A DNA stretch of 64,000 nucleotides from Gamarada debralockiae (Eukaryota; Ascomycota; Leotiomycetes; Helotiales; Hyphodiscaceae). Made by a program: the position numbers and the translations under genes. Below, one piece after another: positions 58,151-64,000 of this stretch. Within the stretch, counting starts at the first letter, position 1. Every line of letters starts with the position of its first letter. A model generated the notes under the pieces. That model saw nothing but the letters and a program-made list of their open reading frames with translations. It ran no database searches and was not told the origin of the DNA. The stretch is taken from positions 55,345 to 119,344 of the forward strand of contig NXFV01000321.1 in the NCBI GenBank assembly GCA_002803225.1. The letters run 5' to 3'.

Positions 58151-58217
58151 TTTTTTTTTAATTTTTTTTTTAAATATATATATATATATATATATATATT
58201 GATTGATTGATTGATTA
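58151..58217. repeat. Low-complexity tract: poly-T, (TA)n and (GATT)n
   Basis: Two runs of T, then TA repeated about 14 times (58173-58200), then TTGA/GATT repeated about four times. Confidence 0.9.
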
Positions 58218-58545
58218 TTCTTACACTATTCGGCTATATATATATATTAAATTCTGTCTGCTAGTAAAAGTGTTAAAGGGTTTAAAATATATACAAGGGT
58301 AAGAACATCAAAACTTTTATACGGTCGGATTCTCGCCAACGGAGTCTGGGGTCTGGGAGGGATAGAGCGAAAGAAGTGCGAGCCCAGTGCGATATCTCGC
58401 ATTGATTACCTACGTACAGCATTCGAATCATGCTCACTTTCGTGTACGTACGCCACGGTGCCACTACTGACAGATCCAACCACATGTTGCATTCCAAATA
58501 TATACATCCCCTACCACAACAGCGTTGAATCCACCCATGTTGCTA

Positions 58546-59430
58546 TTAGTCTTCGGCAGCTCGCCAGAAGAACCAAGAAAACACCATAAACAACTTCAGC
58601 CCAGCCGCGATCCATAAAATACCGGCGGTACCGATCGGACTATGGGCTAATAAGCCACCCATAATAGCCCCAAACAGAAGCAAGACCGGTGCACCAAGTC
58701 TGCGATTTCTCTTGGCATTGTGCACAGCAAACAGCTCGGTATCGGAGAACAGATCACAGTAGATGCTCGTCAACACAACGCTGGTGAGGGCGTTGTATTT
58801 GAGCGCTCTGCTTGTCACAGCCTGGCCACAGCTCTGGAAGGCGACTAACGCAATGGGTACAAGAACGTTCCAGGTAATGTCTTCTCTCTCGTTTGCTGAT
58901 TTTGGTCCCCAGGTGAGGATTGCTGCGGCTGCGATGATCAAGCACATCTGCGTCAGGAACGACACGCAAAGCACCCAACGCCGGCTGGGCGTGAACCACC
59001 AGTGAAAGCGGCTGAAGCAGAACGATCCGATGCAGAATGAGATGAGAGAGACACCCGATTTGATCCAGCGCTTCGACTCATATGGTGCAGCCAAGCCGAG
59101 TCCAATGTAGACGGTATTTCCTAGGCAGGTCTCTATTAATCTAGGCTGTCACATATGATAATATGGCTTAAACGAACCCGTCTGCATAGAAACGAAAGAA
59201 CCCCAAGTGGTTATAGAAGCGCTATCGAGGAGGCCAGTGATAGTATAGCACAGAAGAAGAACTACATCGGCCCAATCACGATGGACACTGACCATCATCT
59301 TCTTGCGCCAGCCAGACTTTGGCAGTGGCTGCCCGAGCAGCGGTTGCTCCTCATCGGTAGATCCCTGAACGCCAGTCCTGTTGCCAGTCGTCGAGTTGCT
59401 CGAGCCGCCATATCCGTGTGATGTTGCCAT
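58546..59430 (-). CDS. DUF1275 (YoaK-like) membrane protein, 275 aa
   Basis: Exons 59178-59430 and 58546-59120 join in phase 1 (donor GTTCGT, acceptor CCTAG). A hydrophilic Ser/Gly-rich start with EEQPLLGQPLP is followed by six hydrophobic segments. Diagnostic parts are DVVLLLCYTITGLLDSASIT, WGSFVSMQTGNTVYIGLG, VPIALVAFQSCGQAVTSRAL and NALTSVVLTSIYCDLFSD, which fit the DUF1275 family (TGNTVxxG and ALTSVVxTSxYxDL). The family is predicted to consist of transporters, but no substrate is known. The EEQPLL motif resembles a dileucine vacuolar sorting signal. The gene is divergent from the oxalate decarboxylase gene. Confidence 0.85.
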
Positions 59431-60014
59431 GATGAGTCGACTTAAGCAACCTTTTGTGGAGGGTACAAGCTCGGTAGATATTTATACACGCAGGTGACGC
59501 AGCCCAAAAAAAAAAAAAAAAAAGAAAGAACGAAACAACTTACACATTACCCCTTCGTGTCATCCTAGATTAGACATAGGAGAAGATAGCTCAGGGCAGG
59601 GTAGGTCGATGTGCAGGCTCTGTAGACCGAAGGGGCCGAGCGTGGAAGCGCGCATCATATCTTTCCATCTCACAAAAAGATCTCGAGAAAACTCAACCGA
59701 GATTATGCAATCCCCCTTGATCGCCGGGTTGTCGGAGAACGTTCGGCCGTCATTCGGCTACCGGCGATAGCTCGATAGGAACGAGCAGGAAGGCTGCGTA
59801 ATCGCAAACAAAAAAACTCTACACAGTAAAGCTCAGCTGGGGGCACGGCGTGTAGTGATATCATTACCATCTAAGCAAGCGCTGAGCTCGAATATAATGG
59901 TCGCAATTTGTCGCTTTTTACTGTTGCCCAAAGTTCGAGACTCACTTCCTCGTAGTCTTTGCACATTTTGAAAACAACAGAAACAGGCCACCGCTGCCCG
60001 CTCCAATTGACATA
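59431..60014. promoter_or_regulatory. Shared divergent promoter region (DUF1275 gene and oxalate decarboxylase)
   Basis: The two start codons face away from each other over 584 bases. An 18-base A run lies at 59506-59523. No TATA box or specific regulator site could be assigned with confidence. Confidence 0.45.
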
Positions 60015-61525
60015 ATGCAGCTCCGGAGCTCGTTACTGCTTCTCGCCGTCGCCTTGAGCGAGCTGGGCCTCGCCATCCCCGTCCAGGACAGTCCTCGTCA
60101 ACGCCTGCTCGATGGCCTTCAGCTACCTGCAGCGTACCGAAAGACGAAAATAGCGCCGCCCTACACTCCAGGCAACAATGACCCTCTTGACAAGGCCGTC
60201 GATGCTGTGGGCGGCAAGTTGGATCCACTGCCGTGGCGAAATGGATTGGGCGCGTCAGTCTTAGGCCCATGGAACTTGGAGCGTTCGCGACAGAGCCCAG
60301 ATCTCGTGCGGCCACCGAGTACAGATCATGGCAACATGAAGAATATGCGCTGGAGCTTCGCGGACTCTCATATTCGTATTGAGGTGAGGCCTCGTTCTGT
60401 TCTAAAGCGCCGTTCTCAAGCCCCACACGTGGGCTCACATTGCGTAGGAAGGTGGATGGACGCGACAAACTACTGTTCGAGAGCTGGGCTCTAGCGTCGA
60501 GCTTGCCAGCGTGAATATGCGTCTCGATGAGGGTGTCATCCGTGAACTACACTGGCATAAGGAGGCCGAGTGGGCTTACGTCCTCGATGGAGAAGTCCGT
60601 GTTACGGCGATCGACTACGAGGGCGGTAACTTCATCGATGACCTGAAGAAAGGTGATCTTTGGTACTTTCCAAGCGGCGTGCCTCACTCGCTTCAGGGTC
60701 TCAGTACCAATGGCACCGAGTTCCTTCTGATCTTTGACGACGGCAACTTCTCGGAGGAATCAACATTCATCTTAACTGACTGGCTAGGTACTTCTCTCCC
60801 CATTCATTTTCCGCCTTCATGGCTAAACAGTGATAGCACATACGCCAAAGTCTGTCATCTCCAAGAACTTCAACTTGGCACCAGAAATCTTTGCGCATAT
60901 TCCAGACGGAGAGAAGTACATCTTTCAAGGCTCGCAGCCGGGCTCCATCGACGAGGAGAAGCCAAGCGGCAGGGGAGTAAAGAAATCGAATCACAAATTC
61001 ACACACAGAATGTTGGACCAAAAACCCAAGAAGACAAGCGGAGGAGAAGTTCGCATCACAGACTCCAAAAACTTCCCTATCTCGAAGACTGTGGCCGCCG
61101 CTCACGTTGTCATCGAGCCAGGTGCGATCCGGGAAATGCATTGGCACCCCAACGCTGACGAATGGTCGTTTTTCATCAAGGGTCGCGCTCGTGTCACCAT
61201 CTTCGCCTCGGAAGGTACTGCCCGGACATTCGACTATGTGCCTGGTGATGTGGGTATCGTACCCAGGAACATGGGCCACTTTGTAGAGAACATAGGCGAC
61301 GAGCCGATCGAAATGCTCGAGGTCTTCCGTGCTGATGAGTTCAGAGACTTCTCGTTGTTCCAGTGGATGGGTGAGACGCCAAAGAAGATGGTCATTGATC
61401 ATCTGTTCGCTCACGACTCGAAGAACGGCGAGGTCTTCTGGGACAAGGTTAAGAGCGCGGAGAAGGACGAGGTCACTATGCCAGATACGAATGAGGTTAC
61501 TGAGCCGCGCACGGACGAGCTTTAA
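60015..61525 (+). CDS. Oxalate decarboxylase (bicupin), secreted, 467 aa
   Basis: Exons 60015-60383, 60448-60787 and 60831-61525 join in frame. A signal peptide ([20 protein letters not shown]) is followed by two cupin domains. Cupin 1 has HWHKEAEW (metal ligands H158, H160, E164) and H203 in YFPSGVPHS. Cupin 2 has HWHPNADEW (H340, H342, E347) and H376 in RNMGHF. The lid over the cupin-1 site reads SEEST (225-229), close to the SENST lid of bacterial OxdC that carries the catalytic Glu, and unlike the DASN lid of oxalate-oxidising variants. This indicates manganese-dependent conversion of oxalate to formate and carbon dioxide outside the cell or at the wall. It would help the fungus control oxalic acid it secretes or meets. 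The gene appears intact. Confidence 0.92.
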
Positions 61526-62260
61526 ATACCACACCGTTGCGCTAGTTGCTTTCACTATCGTGTGAGGTTTCTGAAAGAAGATTTTCCCTGTACAGACCTA
61601 AATTCTTACTGTCTTTGCTTTTGGAGTGATTAAAGAATAAGCTAAAGACTAGTACATTAGTTTGAACCTGGAGTCAGGTCATTCCTCCTAATTAGCTACA
61701 GTTAGGCATTCCTGGATCAACTGAGAAGATAATAGGGGGATATTACATATAAACGACGCCACTAACCATTTGCCTTCCAATTTTTGAACAAGCTCCCAAT
61801 ATGTATATCTCTGGAACAGATCCACAATTTGTATACCTTTGTCTTTTTATAATAATGCCAGCTAGGGCTACAGAGTTGACAGGTGTGTCTATAGCACGAC
61901 TTCGATACTTAACGCAAAATCAGGGACGGATAATGGAAGCGGCCTTCAAAGGGAGATGGTAGAGGGTTGGGCTAAGGAGCGACAAGTACCGGCCCTCAAG
62001 AATAATAAAGAGGCCTTTGATAAGAAGGAGAATCTCAGTATAAATGGTGCAGACGTGACTTCGAAAGGGAGGGTCAGTAGCGAACATGGTGATTGTAACG
62101 AGTGAGTTCAGTTTGGCCGGGAACGAGATCACATAAGATTACATTGAAGGCGTTTGAGATTCAACCCACTACTTATACAGAGTATTCCGTTCCCTCCGGG
62201 CTCGGGCTGTGCTATGTGAATCTGATCTTCACTGTCATCCGTAGAGGCAGCTCACCAACA
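61526..62260. other. Intergenic region, no gene seen
   Basis: It holds the 3' flank of the oxalate decarboxylase gene; nothing else is supported. Confidence 0.45.
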
Positions 62261-63827
62261 ATGTCGTCGCTCACCGGCAGTTTATCCTCATCGGCCACCA
62301 TCGCTGCAAGGAGCGGGACTAGTCTCGCAATGGTCACACCTTCACTGACGACGACCTTTACGCCCTCGGCGACGACATATACCCAGAACCACCTGACCAT
62401 GCTGGCAAACCGGGAATATGAAGTTTGGATGAACATGCCGGTGCCTGTTTCTGGGACAGAACTTACAGATTGTTATCCAAGTCAATTCGCGTCAAGTTGG
62501 CTACTCTCTGTTGCATTTGTTACCTAGCCTGCTTTCAATCCGCTCATCTTCAGGATGCTTACTCCGCTGTTGGTCCCTATACATTGAATTACATAGCCTG
62601 TTGCCCGAGGTTCGTTTCACTGAGTTCTTTCAACAAGACTGAAGGCTGATGCAGTGCAGTGGATATTCATTTGCTGAACCAACGTCGACAATATTTTCTG
62701 ATCGACCAGCGTTTGGAGGAACATGTTATACTTCCACTTACGAGGTTACGCCTGTTGTAGTGATACTGTATGGATCTTCTTGAGTTACTGCCACGACTAC
62801 ATTCTCAGCCACAGCCACAGATGCTCAGGCTTATGCATATCTATTTGACGGTTATGCATTTGGAGTTGCTCACGTACTCAGATCACATCAAGTGCTTCTT
62901 GTACCGCGTCTTCTAGCTCGGCTGCTGCGGCCACTCATACAGTAAGCAAAAACGGATTATATTTGAAAGCCTGGCTCACAATGATTAGGTCATGGCGGAT
63001 ACAGATTCAGACTTCACTCCAAGTTCTATGAATGCGAGTGTGGGAGACATAATTTTATTCCTCTTTGAATCTGGCAACCACTCAGTAACACAGTCAACGT
63101 TCGACACGCCTTGAGTAAAACTAGCAAACGGCTTCGATTCTGGTTACATGCCCAATGTTGACAATGAAGTCTCGCCAGCACCTCAGAATACCATCGATGT
63201 AACAACCTCCGGCTCAGAATGTAAGCCATTGTCCTTACAAAAGCCACATCGACTCTTTCAGATCAAAAAGTTAACCTCAAAATGCAGGGTTCCTCTTCAA
63301 ACAGGGCGACAAATGCGAAGAAGGAATGGGGTTTCGCCTCTAATCCATCCATTCCGCAAACATTCTCCGCCTTCCGCCAAAACGCCCTCTCAACCTCCAC
63401 TTCTAGCGGCGGCAGAACCTCAACAGGCGTCAAAGTCGGAGCATCAATCGGGTCTATTGCTGGTACAGCACATCATCCTAGCCGCAATATTCTACCTCTA
63501 CCACCGGCACCGCAAGAATTCCGTCCCAGAACCACCACCTGAATATGGGACAGAGAGCAAACCAGCAATGATAGGAACAGTGAAGGAGAATGGCCGAAAG
63601 AGAACAAACCAGATGTACCGCCCAAGGGAGCAGAGTTACATGATCAAAGTACACCTGGAGAGTTAGAAGTTGCGAATGATCCAGTCGAGTCGCATGATGG
63701 GAATACGAATGCATATGGATCGCAGAGCTCACCGGCTGAGATGTGGAGTCCTACGACGACGGTGGCTGAGCCACGTTTTCGGTGGATAGATAGTTCTGTT
63801 AGTCCGGAAACGGAAGAACGAGAGTGA
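62261..63827 (+). pseudogene. Broken single-pass membrane protein gene (fungal YPSQF-type surface protein)
   Basis: From ATG 62261 one frame holds EYEVWMNMPVPVSGTELTDC and YPSQFASSWLLSV. Another frame holds AVGPYTLNYIACCPRFVSLS, and a third CSGYSFAEPTSTIFSDRPAF, GGTCYT, a TGA stop, then TATDAQAYAYLFDGYAF. Near 63430 the segment TSTGVKVGASIGSIAG precedes a membrane helix (HIILAAIFYLYHRHRK in another frame). The cytoplasmic tail is Pro-rich and ends QSSPAEMWSPTTTVAEP, with stop at 63825-63827. All parts are in the order of the common fungal family with a Cys-rich ectodomain, Ser/Thr stalk, one membrane helix and a PAEM-type tail. Multiple frame changes and stops show decay. Confidence 0.65.
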
Positions 63828-63949
63828 TAGTCATCATGTTGCGCAAAAATTGGCGGGAAAGAAGAGAGGATCGACCTTGTATGTATACATTTATGAGACG
63901 AAGGATATCTAACTAATTCATGGGATGGTGTTTGGAGCAAAATATATCT

Positions 63950-63952
<3 letters not shown>

Positions 63953-64000
<48 letters not shown>
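63953..64000. repeat. Terminal poly-T run (at least 48 bases)
   Basis: The window ends within an unbroken T run. It may be a genuine homopolymer or an assembly artefact. Confidence 0.85.

Noticed and set aside
59833..60468. 211-residue minus-strand frame
   Set aside because: Antisense to exon 1 of the oxalate decarboxylase; high Arg/Ser/Ala content typical of a shadow frame.
60767..61555. 262-residue minus-strand frame
   Set aside because: Antisense to exon 3 of the oxalate decarboxylase, whose cupin motifs are unambiguous.
1..64000. tRNA, rRNA and CRISPR-like repeats
   Set aside because: No tRNA B-box with matching acceptor stem and no regularly spaced direct repeats were noticed; a covariance-model scan was not possible here.

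Overview
The window is nuclear DNA of a filamentous ascomycete fungus. Genes carry short GT-AG introns (about 45-160 bases, one GC-AG), and the protein families are fungal: class I/II chitin synthase, bli-3, HET, 2EXR, Helo-like N domain, Tad-type LINE, RIP-like decayed Tc1 element. The mix resembles Leotiomycetes (Helotiales), but that placement is inference. No tRNA, rRNA or CRISPR array was seen.

Layout. 1-5.7 kb: tail of a purine permease, a decayed C2H2 zinc-finger gene, a four-exon SnoaL-like gene, an LTR-like fragment and a LINE relic. 6.5-13.4 kb: an AT-rich inverted-repeat element, an eight-exon gene for an 876-residue secreted protein of unknown function, a Tc1-type element with clear terminal repeats and TA target site, and a LINE ORF1 fragment. 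14-25.6 kb: an F-box-like gene, bli-3, a small unknown gene, a cysteine-rich secreted protein with a frameshift, a candidate GPI protein, a 2EXR relic and an unknown 286-residue gene. 25.9-35.9 kb: a HET pseudogene with several frame changes, a coiled-coil gene, an inverted-repeat element, and a run of broken lineage-specific genes including one built from an internal 351-base duplication. 36-44.3 kb: intact genes for a DOMON/cytochrome b561 protein, exonuclease V, an F-box membrane protein and a stand-alone Helo-like protein, with a MITE-like element between. 44.3-53 kb: gene-poor, holding repeats, a five-exon gene for a Kex2-processed six-cysteine secreted peptide, and a decayed DUF7924-type gene. 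53-61.5 kb: chitin synthase, a DUF1275 membrane protein, and a secreted oxalate decarboxylase divergent from it. 61.5-64 kb: a broken single-pass membrane protein gene and a terminal poly-T run.

The pattern is a patchwork: conserved genes (chitin synthase, EXO5, bli-3, oxalate decarboxylase) keep clean exon structure, while accessory genes are repeatedly broken by frameshifts, stops and C-to-T-like drift next to transposon relics. The most interesting intact loci are the Kex2 six-cysteine peptide gene (48831-49483) and the large secreted protein (7535-10619). Exon joins were worked out by hand from reading frame, splice consensus and family resemblance; none was checked against RNA or a database.
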